Below are positions 14,073-21,081 of a DNA stretch of 37,202 bases, one piece after another (the first letter of the stretch is position 1; each line of letters starts with the position of its first letter). The notes beneath the pieces are model-generated. The model saw only the letters and a list, made by a program, of their open reading frames with translations, was not told where the DNA came from and did no database searches. Source of the DNA: a virus; IMG/VR virus record IMGVR_UViG_3300046513_000114, positions 1 through 37,202 of that record, one strand, 5' to 3'. Made by a program: the position numbers and the translations under genes.

Positions 14073-14555
14073 ATGAACACGAGAGCACGTCTCATGCATT
14101 ACCTCGACGCAGCCTTGCAGACCGTTTCCGACTACCCGGGTGGGGCGGCCTCGCTCGCGCCACGTGTAGGCATGACGGCGGGCATCCTGAGCAACAAGGT
14201 CAATCCCAACTGCTCGACCAACCACCTTAGCCTGGTGGATGCGGATCGGATCATGTCTGTGACGAATGACTTCTCGATCCTTCAGGCGCTCAACGCCAAG
14301 CACGGCTTCGCTACGGTCCGCATCGAGAATCCTGACAACGCCAAGGGTGTCCTGCACGGCATGCTCGATCTCGGCGTTGCTGAGGGCGACTTCTCCCGCG
14401 AGCTGCACGATGCCCTGGCCGACGGACGCATTACGCCCAACGAGATGAGCGCGCTCGGGAAGGCCTCGCTCTCTTACCAAGGCGCTTTGATTGGATTGCT
14501 TCGCCGCCTGCACGATGAGCATTCGAGGCAGGGCGGGAGCACGGTGGGGGTCTGA
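14073..14555 (+). CDS. CII-like regulatory protein (CP76 type)
   Basis: 160 aa. The N-terminal half with GMTAGILSNKVNP, LSLVDADRIMSVTND and FSILQALNAKHG resembles the phage regulatory protein CII of the 186/CP76 family rather than lambda CII. It is expected to activate lysogeny genes. The start is uncertain: ATG 14073 has no clear ribosome site; ATG 14034 would add 13 residues. It overlaps the next gene as TGATG. Confidence 0.75.
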   Translation: MNTRARLMHYLDAALQTVSDYPGGAASLAPRVGMTAGILSNKVNPNCSTNHLSLVDADRIMSVTNDFSILQALNAKHGFATVRIENPDNAKGVLHGMLDLGVAEGDFSRELHDALADGRITPNEMSALGKASLSYQGALIGLLRRLHDEHSRQGGSTVGV

Positions 14556-14986
14556 TGTCTGCCGCAGAAGACCAGCTCGAACTGTTCCAGCGGCGAAACC
14601 GCGCGGCTGACGCGGTCATTTCTCCCGGTGGATCGGTCCGTGGTGTGAATAATGGGGTGGGACCAACCAACGAGGTCCCGCCTGTGTCGACCCTGCGCCG
14701 AATCGAAACACCAGCCGCACGTTCCACCGATCCCCAATCTTCCCATGACGCCGCTGATCTGCACATGGCGCGCGGCCTTCGGCAGACCCACATCGCCGTG
14801 GTCGCTGCTGCCGTGCGCGCGTGCCCAGGCCTCACCAGCGCGGAGATAGCTGCGCGCACTGACCTAGAGCGCCACGAGGCCGCACGTCGTCTCCCTGATG
14901 CAATGACCGCGGGTGTCGTGCGGAAGGGCCCTGCGCGCGTCTGCACGATGAGCGGCAAGCTGGTCACGACATGGTGGCCTGCGTGA
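14555..14986 (+). CDS. Winged-helix protein of the replication region
   Basis: 143 aa. The first 70 residues are low in structure; residues 75-143 (AAVRACPGLTSAEIAART, then AARRLPDAMTAGVVRKG) look like a winged helix. Similar small winged-helix genes recur downstream (16845, 19545). It overlaps the initiator gene start by 16 nt. Probable DNA-binding regulator; target unknown. Confidence 0.65.
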   Translation: MSAAEDQLELFQRRNRAADAVISPGGSVRGVNNGVGPTNEVPPVSTLRRIETPAARSTDPQSSHDAADLHMARGLRQTHIAVVAAAVRACPGLTSAEIAARTDLERHEAARRLPDAMTAGVVRKGPARVCTMSGKLVTTWWPA

Positions 14987-15789
14987 GCACGACGCTTATG
15001 GGCCAGTGCTGGCCGCTCAAGATGCAGCCGACGGCGAAGTCGGTACTGATCTCATTGGCCGACAACGCCAACGATCAGGGCTACTGCTGGCCGTCGATCG
15101 CGACCATCTGCATCCGTACCTGCTTCAGCAAGCGGGCTGTCATTGATGCGATCGCCTGGCTGGAGAGTGCCGGAGCGCTAGTGGCAGATCGGACGAATGG
15201 TCGCCATACAACCTACGTCGTCACTCCTTCGAAGTACGTTGAACCGGTGCAGCAGGCGCACCAGTGCGAGAAAAGCACCGGTGCACCTCCCGCATCGGAA
15301 CCGGTGCAGCAGGCGCACCAACCGGTGCATCTCCCGCACCAACCGGTGCAGCAGCCGCACACTAACCATCAAGAACCATCAATAACCGTCAAGGAAAGCA
15401 ACCGTCAATCTGCGCGTGCGGATGACGCCACGGATCGCTTCGACGAGTTTTGGTCCGCCTACCCCCGGAAGGAGGGGAAGAAGGACGCGGCCAAGGCCTG
15501 GGCGAAGCTCAACCCGAGTTCCGACCTCGTGGCGACGATCCTCGCTGCGCTGAGCGTCCAGTCGAAGAGCCCAAAGTGGTTGGAGAAGGGCGGTCAGTTC
15601 GTACCGCACGGATCCACGTACCTCAACGGCGAGCGCTGGACCGATCAGGTAATTCCTGCGGCGCAAGACGTCGTGGTGACCGGCGCGTTCGCTCCGCGAG
15701 GCAAGCAGCAGCAGCTGGAAGAGCGCAACCAACGCGTCGCCGACGAGTGGCTCGCCGAGCAATCCGCCGCATCACAAAATCAACGCTGA
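14971..15789 (+). CDS. O-like replication initiator carrying the origin
   Basis: 272 aa. Residues about 10-90 form a winged HTH (TAKSVLISLADNANDQGYCW, then CFSKRAVIDAIAWLESAGAL). A linker at about 91-145 is made of PVQQAHQ-like 7-residue repeats; these are the translation of DNA iterons. The C-terminal part (FDEFWSAYPRKEGKKDAAKAW) is found in phage replication proteins that contact the helicase or its loader. The protein should bind iterons within its own gene, as lambda O does. ATG 14971 or GTG 14983 (GTGA overlap with the upstream stop) can be the start. Confidence 0.82.
   Translation: MVACVSTTLMGQCWPLKMQPTAKSVLISLADNANDQGYCWPSIATICIRTCFSKRAVIDAIAWLESAGALVADRTNGRHTTYVVTPSKYVEPVQQAHQCEKSTGAPPASEPVQQAHQPVHLPHQPVQQPHTNHQEPSITVKESNRQSARADDATDRFDEFWSAYPRKEGKKDAAKAWAKLNPSSDLVATILAALSVQSKSPKWLEKGGQFVPHGSTYLNGERWTDQVIPAAQDVVVTGAFAPRGKQQQLEERNQRVADEWLAEQSAASQNQR
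15243..15350. repeat. Five origin iterons inside the initiator gene
   Basis: ACCGGTGCA occurs at 15243, 15277, 15300, 15321 and 15342. The last three are exactly 21 bp apart, each followed by a CAGCAGGCGCAC- or CTCCCGCAC-type second half. A 21-bp period places the sites on the same DNA face. They code for PVQQAHQ/PVHLPHQ/PVQQPHT. Confidence 0.8.
15364..15408. repeat. AT-rich 9-mers next to the iterons (possible unwinding element)
   Basis: AACCRTCAA occurs at 15364, 15374, 15384 and 15400; the first three are spaced 10 bp. The stretch is clearly richer in A/T than its surroundings. It sits directly after the iterons, like the AT-rich region beside the lambda ori iterons. Confidence 0.65.
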
Positions 15790-15802
15790 CCTGGCAACGA
15801 CC

Positions 15803-16486
15803 ATGCAAGACAACGAAAGCACAAAATTCGCTGATCTGTTGACGGCCGCTATGGCGTACTACGGCAAGGAAGCATCGAAGTTCATGCTGAGCATCTTCTG
15901 GGATGCCTTGAAGCGCTTCGAGTTCGACGACGTGTCGCGGGCCTTTAGCCTGCACGCGCAGAATCCCGACAACGGGCAGTGGGCGCCTAAGGTCGCCGAC
16001 ATCGTAAAAATGATCGAGGGGTCGACGCAGACACAGGGCATGCAGGCCTGGGCGAAAGTGGCTGCCGCGATTGCCTCCGTCGGCAAGATGCGTTCGGTGG
16101 CTTTTGATGATCCGCTCGTGCACGTGGTGATCGGCGAGATGGGTGGCTGGTATTCGCTTTGCTCATCGATGGCAGAGGAAATGCCGTTCAAGGCGCGCGA
16201 ATTCGAGAAGCGCTACCAGGGCTACCGCGTCCGCCGCGAGGTTCCGGCGTTCTCTCCGTACCTGATCGGTGGCCACGAGTCCGACAACCGACTCAACGGT
16301 TTCAAGAACCCAACGAAGCCGGTGCTTATCGGTGACCCGGATCGTGCGGCGCTCGTGATCGAGCGTGGCTCGGAGCAGTCCGTGGTTCGCATCACCGACG
16401 GACGCGCCGCCGCAAAGAAGTTGGCGAACCGCCTCGGCGTCGCGCGCCAGGCGAATGACGATCCCGAACCGCCGAGGGCAGCGTGA
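15803..16486 (+). CDS. Replication-region protein in the P position (DUF6475-like)
   Basis: 227 aa. The first half is helical with FWDALKRFEFDDVSRAFSLH and GQWAPKVADIVKMIEG, a layout like DUF6475-type phage proteins and like helicase-loader-type proteins that follow an O gene. The C-terminal part is basic and flexible. A role in loading the host DnaB helicase is inferred from position. It overlaps the next gene as TGATG. Confidence 0.6.
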   Translation: MQDNESTKFADLLTAAMAYYGKEASKFMLSIFWDALKRFEFDDVSRAFSLHAQNPDNGQWAPKVADIVKMIEGSTQTQGMQAWAKVAAAIASVGKMRSVAFDDPLVHVVIGEMGGWYSLCSSMAEEMPFKAREFEKRYQGYRVRREVPAFSPYLIGGHESDNRLNGFKNPTKPVLIGDPDRAALVIERGSEQSVVRITDGRAAAKKLANRLGVARQANDDPEPPRAA

Positions 16487-16848
16487 TGGAGACACTCGAC
16501 CTATTTGTTGCTGACGCAATCGTGCGGCGAGGCGAGGCCGCTGAAGCGCGCGAGGCAAGCCATCGCCGCAGCTGGAAAGTTTGTTGGGGGTGGGATGGAC
16601 CCGTAGCAGGCGAGACGGCATCAATATCATCGGTCTTCGCCCAATGTGTCGACGGCCGGACTATCTACGCCTACACGGAGAAGGTCCGCCTGGTCGAGCA
16701 GCAGGCAGATGGTCGGTGGCTCGCGGTCATAAACATGGGCGAGGTTCGAGGGAAAGCCTGGTGGAAGGACGGCACGCAGGTCCTTCTGGGAATACTCGAC
16801 ATCTGGCCGCCGGTGGATGATCTGCGCGCGGCGCGAGGTGCAGCATGA
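16486..16848 (+). CDS. Unknown 120-aa protein
   Basis: Contains a strand-rich middle (RTIYAYTEKVRLVEQQADGR) and many Trp residues. The ATG at 16486 overlaps the previous stop; a GTG codon one position upstream is also in frame. No family is recognised. Confidence 0.65.
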   Translation: METLDLFVADAIVRRGEAAEAREASHRRSWKVCWGWDGPVAGETASISSVFAQCVDGRTIYAYTEKVRLVEQQADGRWLAVINMGEVRGKAWWKDGTQVLLGILDIWPPVDDLRAARGAA

Positions 16849-17051
16849 GCCGCGTATCTAACCGTATCGTCGCCGCACTTCGGCTTCGCCCGCTGACCAT
16901 CGCGGAGCTGACGCCCATGGTGTTCTCCACGCCGTGCCACGTGCGTAAGTGCCTTGCCGACCTCGCCACGGAAGGAAAGGTCAGGAAGGGGCCGCCGGCG
17001 CCGCGCGCCGGGCGCATGGGCGCGATACCGCACTTCTGGGAGTCCACATGA
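16845..17051 (+). CDS. Small winged-helix protein, 68 aa
   Basis: RPLTIAELTPMVFSTPCHVRK and LADLATEGKVRKGPP match a minimal winged-HTH core. 4-nt overlaps on both sides. Likely DNA-binding; target unknown. Confidence 0.65.
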   Translation: MSRVSNRIVAALRLRPLTIAELTPMVFSTPCHVRKCLADLATEGKVRKGPPAPRAGRMGAIPHFWEST

Positions 17052-17485
17052 GTGCCACCCTCAATATCGGGTTGACGGCCTACTACGTCACCGGCGGCCT
17101 CGTCTTCGTCAAGGTGCCCAGCGAGCGCGGCCGGTACATGCTTACCGACATGTCCGTGATCGCGGTCGAGTGCCCGCACTGTGGTGCGCTGATCGGCGAG
17201 CCCTGCCGGCGCGGCATGTGGCGGAACAAGCAACTGTGGGTCAGCACAATCCACCGCCACGAAAACCAGAAGCCAAACAGCCACGGTATCGGCGTGCATT
17301 GCATCCGAAAGACCGAGGCTCGCCGAGTACATGGATGCGGATGGCAGAAGAAGTTCGCCGCCTACAAGGTCAAGCTCGATATGGCAGATGTCAACGAGGC
17401 TATGGCTGACGCTGCCGATCTGCGTCCTGCTCACGAGGCTGATGTCATCGATTTCGCGGTCACGCGGAAGGTGGATGCCACATGA
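17048..17485 (+). CDS. Phage zinc-binding protein
   Basis: 145 aa with CPHCGALIGEPCRRG (about 38-50) followed by the histidines of IHRHE, a zinc finger type common in phage and actinobacterial proteins. Its N-terminal strands and C-terminal helix have no known motif. The ATG overlaps the previous stop as ATGA. Probably binds DNA; role unknown. Confidence 0.7.
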   Translation: MSATLNIGLTAYYVTGGLVFVKVPSERGRYMLTDMSVIAVECPHCGALIGEPCRRGMWRNKQLWVSTIHRHENQKPNSHGIGVHCIRKTEARRVHGCGWQKKFAAYKVKLDMADVNEAMADAADLRPAHEADVIDFAVTRKVDAT

Positions 17486-17940
17486 CCGCCGTCGTCGTGA
17501 ACAGCGCCGAGCGCCTGCAGAGCATCCTGGGCGATATCCGCGAGCAGTGGGGGAAGCACCATTACCTGCGGGTGACCATCAAGACCGGCAAGGATCGTTC
17601 GCTCGACCAGAACGCCATTTCGCACGCCTGGTACGAGCAGATCTCTCGCGAGCTTCGCGAAGACACACCGGACGACGTCAAGGCTGAGTGCAAGCTGCGT
17701 TTCGGCGTGCCGATCCTGCGCGCGCATGACGACGACTTCCGTGAGATCTACGACGCGTCCATGAAGGGCCACCTGTCGTACGAGCAGAAGCTGCGGGCTA
17801 TGCGCCTGTTGCCGGTGACATCGCTGATGACGGTCCAGCAACTGAGCCAGTACCTCGAGGACATGCAGCGGCACTACGCCCGGGTCGGTGTGATGCTTGA
17901 GTTCCCGGAAGATGCGCGCCCGCGCAGGCGGGCAGCATGA
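17482..17940 (+). CDS. ninB: NinB-type recombination protein
   Basis: 152 aa. RSLDQNAISHAWYEQISREL is the signature start of NinB (lambda Orf) proteins, followed by the usual KLRFGVPIL and RLLPVTSLMT segments. In lambda this protein binds single-stranded DNA and helps replace RecFOR. It starts a recombination/nuclease block. Confidence 0.9.
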   Translation: MTAVVVNSAERLQSILGDIREQWGKHHYLRVTIKTGKDRSLDQNAISHAWYEQISRELREDTPDDVKAECKLRFGVPILRAHDDDFREIYDASMKGHLSYEQKLRAMRLLPVTSLMTVQQLSQYLEDMQRHYARVGVMLEFPEDARPRRRAA

Positions 17941-18296
17941 AGCGGTCAGCCGAGATGAAGCGAACGAAGCCCATGCGGCAGCGCAAGCCCATGGTGAAGC
18001 GGTCACGGCCGAAGATGACCGCCGCTCGCAAGGAGGCGCAGGGCAGGCCGTGCACGATCCGCATCCCGTGCTACTGCGAGCCGAACCCGGAGACGAGCGT
18101 GCTCGCCCATTACCGCCTGGGCACTGGCGGCGGCCAGAAGCCGGACGATGAGCAGGCCGCAGACGCGTGCTTCGTCTGCCACGAGATCGTCGACGGCCGA
18201 ATGGAAGCACCGGAGTTCACGAAAGACCAGATCCGCCTCTGGCATGCCGAGGGCGTGCTGAGGACCCAAGAAGCCCGACGCCAGGAGGCGGCATGA
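17937..18296 (+). CDS. DUF1364 HNH-like nuclease-domain protein
   Basis: 119 aa. A very basic N terminus (about 1-35) precedes GRPCTIRIPCYCEPNPETSV, LAHYRLGTGGGQKPDD and CFVCHEIVDGR; this Cys/His layout is that of DUF1364 proteins, thought to be small HNH-like metal-binding nucleases in lambdoid phages. 4-nt overlap with neighbours. Confidence 0.87.
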   Translation: MKRSAEMKRTKPMRQRKPMVKRSRPKMTAARKEAQGRPCTIRIPCYCEPNPETSVLAHYRLGTGGGQKPDDEQAADACFVCHEIVDGRMEAPEFTKDQIRLWHAEGVLRTQEARRQEAA

Positions 18297-19087
18297 AAGC
18301 GGCAGAGATCAAGACGAAGTTCCCTACCGAAGCGGCCCTGTGCGACCTATTCATTGCCGACATGCGCGAGATGGGCGGCTGGACGATCTACCCAGAAACG
18401 GTGGGCTTCGACATTCTTCTCGTTAGGGACGCTACCGGACACCAGTTGGGGGTCGAGGCGAAGCTGTCACTGAACGCGAAGGTGGCGGACCAGATCATTC
18501 CGGACCTACACATGGGGTACGCGACCGAGGGAAAGGAAGGGCCGGACTTCCGCGCCGTCATCGTGCCTTACATAGGTGAGGCATCCGAGGGTATCGCTAA
18601 GATGCTCCGGATTCTCGGTGTGCAGGTGTGGTCTCCCGACGAATACGAGCGGTCGACTACCTTCATGCACTTCCAGCTAAGCCGACACCGAGGTGATGTG
18701 CGGGAATGCGATGCGACTGCAGGTGATCTTCTACCGTGGGATCTCGCTTGGCACGACTGGAATCCGGCGCGCCGATGCCTCCTCCCCGAGATCGTGCCGG
18801 AGGTGCGCGCAGGCGTCCCGTCGCCAACCATGCTCACCCCGTGGAAAATCGGTGCTCTAAAGGTGATTGCCGATCTCGAAGTATTCGGTTTCGTCACGGC
18901 GAAGAGTGTGCGCGACCACAGTATCGACGCGCGCCGCTTCTGCGCGAGCGACGGATGGCTGACGTCACTGGGCGGCGGACGTTGGGCGCGCGGGAAGCTA
19001 CCGCGTTTCGAGGATCAGCATCCCGAGGCATACGCCCAGGTGTTGGCCGCCACCCGTGAGCGCGCTGCGCAGGCAGTGGCCGCATGA
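18293..19087 (+). CDS. PD-(D/E)XK-like nuclease-fold protein
   Basis: 264 aa. After a short helix, GFDILLV with Asp40 is followed by LGVEAKLSL with Glu55-Ala-Lys57, matching the D...ExK core of PD-(D/E)XK enzymes, and a helix NAKVADQIIPDL. The C-terminal 80 residues (WKIGALKVIADLEVFGFVTA) resemble a winged helix. Substrate unknown; its place between DUF1364 and RuvC-like genes suggests DNA processing. It could have lost activity. Confidence 0.65.
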   Translation: MKAAEIKTKFPTEAALCDLFIADMREMGGWTIYPETVGFDILLVRDATGHQLGVEAKLSLNAKVADQIIPDLHMGYATEGKEGPDFRAVIVPYIGEASEGIAKMLRILGVQVWSPDEYERSTTFMHFQLSRHRGDVRECDATAGDLLPWDLAWHDWNPARRCLLPEIVPEVRAGVPSPTMLTPWKIGALKVIADLEVFGFVTAKSVRDHSIDARRFCASDGWLTSLGGGRWARGKLPRFEDQHPEAYAQVLAATRERAAQAVAA

Positions 19088-19548
19088 TCCTCGCCGTCGA
19101 CCCTGGCACCACTGAATCAGGATGGGCGGCGTACCGTGGCGACCCGTGGGGCGGTGGAGTTGTGGCCGCCTCTGGCGTCATGCCGAACGAGGAAATCCGC
19201 GATCGCTTTCGCAGCGTGGATTTCTCGCCATGGCCAGCCGAGATCGCCATCGAGATGATCGCCAGTTACGGCATGCCCGTTGGCACCGAGGTGTTCGAGA
19301 CCTGCGTCTGGATCGGCCGGTTCATCGAGGCGCTCGATGGCCTCGTCCCGGTGAGGCTCATCTACCGCAAGGACGTGAAGATGCACTTATGCGGCACGAC
19401 GCGAGCGAAGGACTCCAACATCCGTCAGGCGCTTATCGACAAGCTCGGCGCCCCAGGCACGAAGAAAGCGCCCGGCGGTACGTATGGCGTGAAGTCGCAT
19501 GCGTGGCCGGCGCTCGCCGTGGCGGTCACTGCTTCGGAGATCCGATGA
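19084..19548 (+). CDS. RuvC-like Holliday-junction resolvase fold protein
   Basis: 154 aa, RNase H-like. Asp6 in AVDPGTTESGW, Glu57 in IAIEMIAS, and the C-terminal KDSNIRQALIDKLG then KSHAWPALAVAV follow the RuvC layout; the last acidic residue at the HAWxAL helix is not at its usual place. It likely resolves branched DNA during replication or before packaging. Confidence 0.8.
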   Translation: MILAVDPGTTESGWAAYRGDPWGGGVVAASGVMPNEEIRDRFRSVDFSPWPAEIAIEMIASYGMPVGTEVFETCVWIGRFIEALDGLVPVRLIYRKDVKMHLCGTTRAKDSNIRQALIDKLGAPGTKKAPGGTYGVKSHAWPALAVAVTASEIR

Positions 19549-19760
19549 GCCAGCACTCCAAGGCAGCGGCGATCCGCGCCGCGCTCGCCGCAGGCCCAGC
19601 AACCACGTCTGATCTATCCGCCCAGCTCGGCTGGCCTGGGCCGTATGTAGCCGCGCAACTGAGCGTGATGTGCAGGCGCGGCACCATCCGTCGCGCTGAC
19701 TACATCGGCCCCGACAACCGCCGACGCTGCCTCTGGTCGCTCGGCAGGAGGTCCTCTTGA
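19545..19760 (+). CDS. Small winged-helix protein, 71 aa
   Basis: GPATTSDLSAQLGWPGPYVA then LSVMCRRGTIRRADY is a minimal winged helix. ATG overlaps the RuvC-like stop as ATGA. A third copy of this type of gene in the early-right operon; possible regulator. Confidence 0.7.
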   Translation: MSQHSKAAAIRAALAAGPATTSDLSAQLGWPGPYVAAQLSVMCRRGTIRRADYIGPDNRRRCLWSLGRRSS

Positions 19761-20018
19761 ATGACCGTCTACCACCACCTGGCTCACGCGCTGCGGATTA
19801 TGCGGATCGAGCCGGACTACACGAAGTGGGGGCCGCTTCTCGACATGCTGACCCCGGAGGCGCAAGCCGAGTGCCGGCCCTGGCTACGCGAAGAGGTCCG
19901 CATGAAGCGGCTCCCCAGACAGCCACGGGCTTCGAGGGAATCCCCACCAGCATCCTCTCGCTCCAACTTGAGCAGGCCCGCGACGACCTCAAGGCCTCGC
20001 AAAGGCGCTCCGCGCTAA
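19761..20018 (+). CDS. Unknown protein, possibly frameshifted (5' part)
   Basis: The first 50 residues (MTVYHHLAHALRIMRIEP and TKWGPLLDMLTPEAQAE) look like real coding sequence. From about 19910 the frame turns Ser/Pro/Arg-rich and ends at 20018. The -1 frame from there on reads like normal protein. Either a frameshift has split the gene or a -1 shift is used near CTCCCCAG (about 19911). Function unknown. Confidence 0.55.
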   Translation: MTVYHHLAHALRIMRIEPDYTKWGPLLDMLTPEAQAECRPWLREEVRMKRLPRQPRASRESPPASSRSNLSRPATTSRPRKGAPR

Positions 20019-20062
20019 TTCGCCGTGAACTAAAACGCCGTAAACGCCACACCACCAGCTGA
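19910..20062 (+). pseudogene. 3' part of the 19.8-kb gene in the -1 frame
   Basis: In the -1 frame the reading TGFEGIPTSILSLQLEQARD and SQRRSALIRRELKRRKRH is helical and natural, ending at the stop 20060-20062, 18 nt before the next gene. No start codon precedes it in this frame, which supports it being the detached C terminus of the gene at 19761. Confidence 0.5.
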
Positions 20063-20080
20063 CCGATCTCAGGGGACCCT

Positions 20081-20614
20081 ATGAACGAAGCAATCCAGAA
20101 AGACCGCGCCGGTTTCCTTGAGCGCCTTGGCCAGCTCGCCGGCACCACAGCGTGGCGTGAGCCGGGCAGGGTAGGCGGCGGGTCACCGTACGCGGCCCGA
20201 GGCATGACCACGGAGAACACCTTGGCGCTTGCCCTGGCCATGGCACGGAAGAACGATCGTGACGTTGGTCCATGGGTCGCGTACTCGATGGCAACGGGCG
20301 TCGAAGACCATCGCAGCGAGATCGTTACCTGGCTGGCCGACAAGCTGATCGCCGGCGCCGGGCACATCGCATCGCGCAACGCGGACCGGATGCTCGTCGT
20401 TTCCGCGGTGTGCTATCGGAACGTCGTACTGAATCAGCCTCGCTACGACGCACCAAAGCGTAGCCCGAAGGACTTCGATCTGCTGGTGAGCATCGGAGTG
20501 GGCTGGCTGTGGATGACGATGGAGGCGGCGGTCGAGCGGGCAGAGTCAGCACTGAGGGGCAGCGCGGAACGTGGATCGCGCGCGCCCGCGAAAATGTCCC
20601 CGAAAGCCGCTTGA
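20081..20614 (+). CDS. Candidate antiterminator (Q position), unknown family
   Basis: 177 aa, mainly helical: TLALALAMARKNDRD, HRSEIVTWLADKLIAGAG and LLVSIGVGWLWMTMEAAVER. AGGGGA lies 5 nt before the ATG. It is the last gene of the early-right operon, and a strong promoter begins inside its stop codon region followed by a terminator, exactly the place of Q in lambdoid phages. The protein itself has no recognised Q motif, so the function is inferred from position. Confidence 0.5.
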   Translation: MNEAIQKDRAGFLERLGQLAGTTAWREPGRVGGGSPYAARGMTTENTLALALAMARKNDRDVGPWVAYSMATGVEDHRSEIVTWLADKLIAGAGHIASRNADRMLVVSAVCYRNVVLNQPRYDAPKRSPKDFDLLVSIGVGWLWMTMEAAVERAESALRGSAERGSRAPAKMSPKAA

Positions 20615-20639
20615 CGTCAAGGGGGTAAATGCGTAGATT
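20611..20639 (+). promoter_or_regulatory. Late promoter (pR'-like)
   Basis: TTGACG (20611-20616), a 17-nt spacer, then TAGATT (20634-20639): a near-consensus sigma70 promoter starting within the stop codon of the Q-position gene. Start point about 20646. Confidence 0.65.
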
Positions 20640-20666
20640 TCGATACACCTCGGAATCCCACCGAAG

Positions 20667-20696
20667 AAAAGCCCCGGATCGCCTCCGGGGCTTTTT
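20667..20696. terminator. Bidirectional intrinsic terminator (tR'-like)
   Basis: AGCCCCGGA pairs with TCCGGGGCT around a 5-nt loop, flanked by AAAA on the left and TTTTT on the right, so it can act on both strands. It stops the early-right operon or the short RNA from pR' and also ends the convergent 41-aa gene. Confidence 0.88.
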
Positions 20697-20706
20697 GTTT
20701 CTTCGC

Positions 20707-20832
20707 TCAGTCGTACACGCGTTCTCGAACGGTCGTCGCTGGGTGCTTCTCGGCATATTCCTTAGTGACCAACTGTCCGGTCTTCGCATCGCGATAGATG
20801 TAGTGCCAGGTCCCTGATTTCTTCGTTGCCAT
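20707..20832 (-). CDS. Small conserved-type protein, 41 aa
   Basis: Reads MATKKSGTWHYIYRD, then KTGQLVTKEYAEKHPATT: a short RDAKTG(Q/R)xVTKxYAxxHP pattern seen in many very small phage and bacterial proteins of unknown function. The ATG at 20832 has GAGGGA 7-8 nt upstream. It is convergent with the early-right operon, shares its terminator, and lies antisense to the late transcript. Confidence 0.75.
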   Translation of the reverse strand: MATKKSGTWHYIYRDAKTGQLVTKEYAEKHPATTVRERVYD

Positions 20833-21081
20833 CGGTTTTCCCTCGTGTGCCCGCGCATGGGCCATAGGAAGATGTGGCCGGGACCGGTCGCACCAATAGG
20901 AATTTTTCCAAGGTCAGGCCTGTTACATGCACGCCCTCGCCCTGGCGTGAGCCGCTGCGGTGCTGCCACCCCTTGCGCTTTCCTCCCTGGAGCGCGTCCG
21001 GTCTCCCGACGGACATGGCTAGCTGAGCCTGACCACCTTACCAACGGGCCGCAGCGCTAGGCGCGGGCCCATTTCACTGTG
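20833..21081. other. Intergenic region before the lysis genes
   Basis: No convincing gene in either direction. It holds GGTCAGG (20912-20918) and its inverse CCTGACC (21028-21034), and a GTCCG/CGGAC hairpin near 20996-21014. It must include the promoter of the 41-aa minus gene. The stretch may be the untranslated leader of the late transcript. Confidence 0.5.

Noticed and set aside
20762-21016. 84-codon minus-strand frame in the region before the lysis genes
   Set aside because: No protein-like character, no ribosome site, and it overlaps the 41-aa gene that has both.
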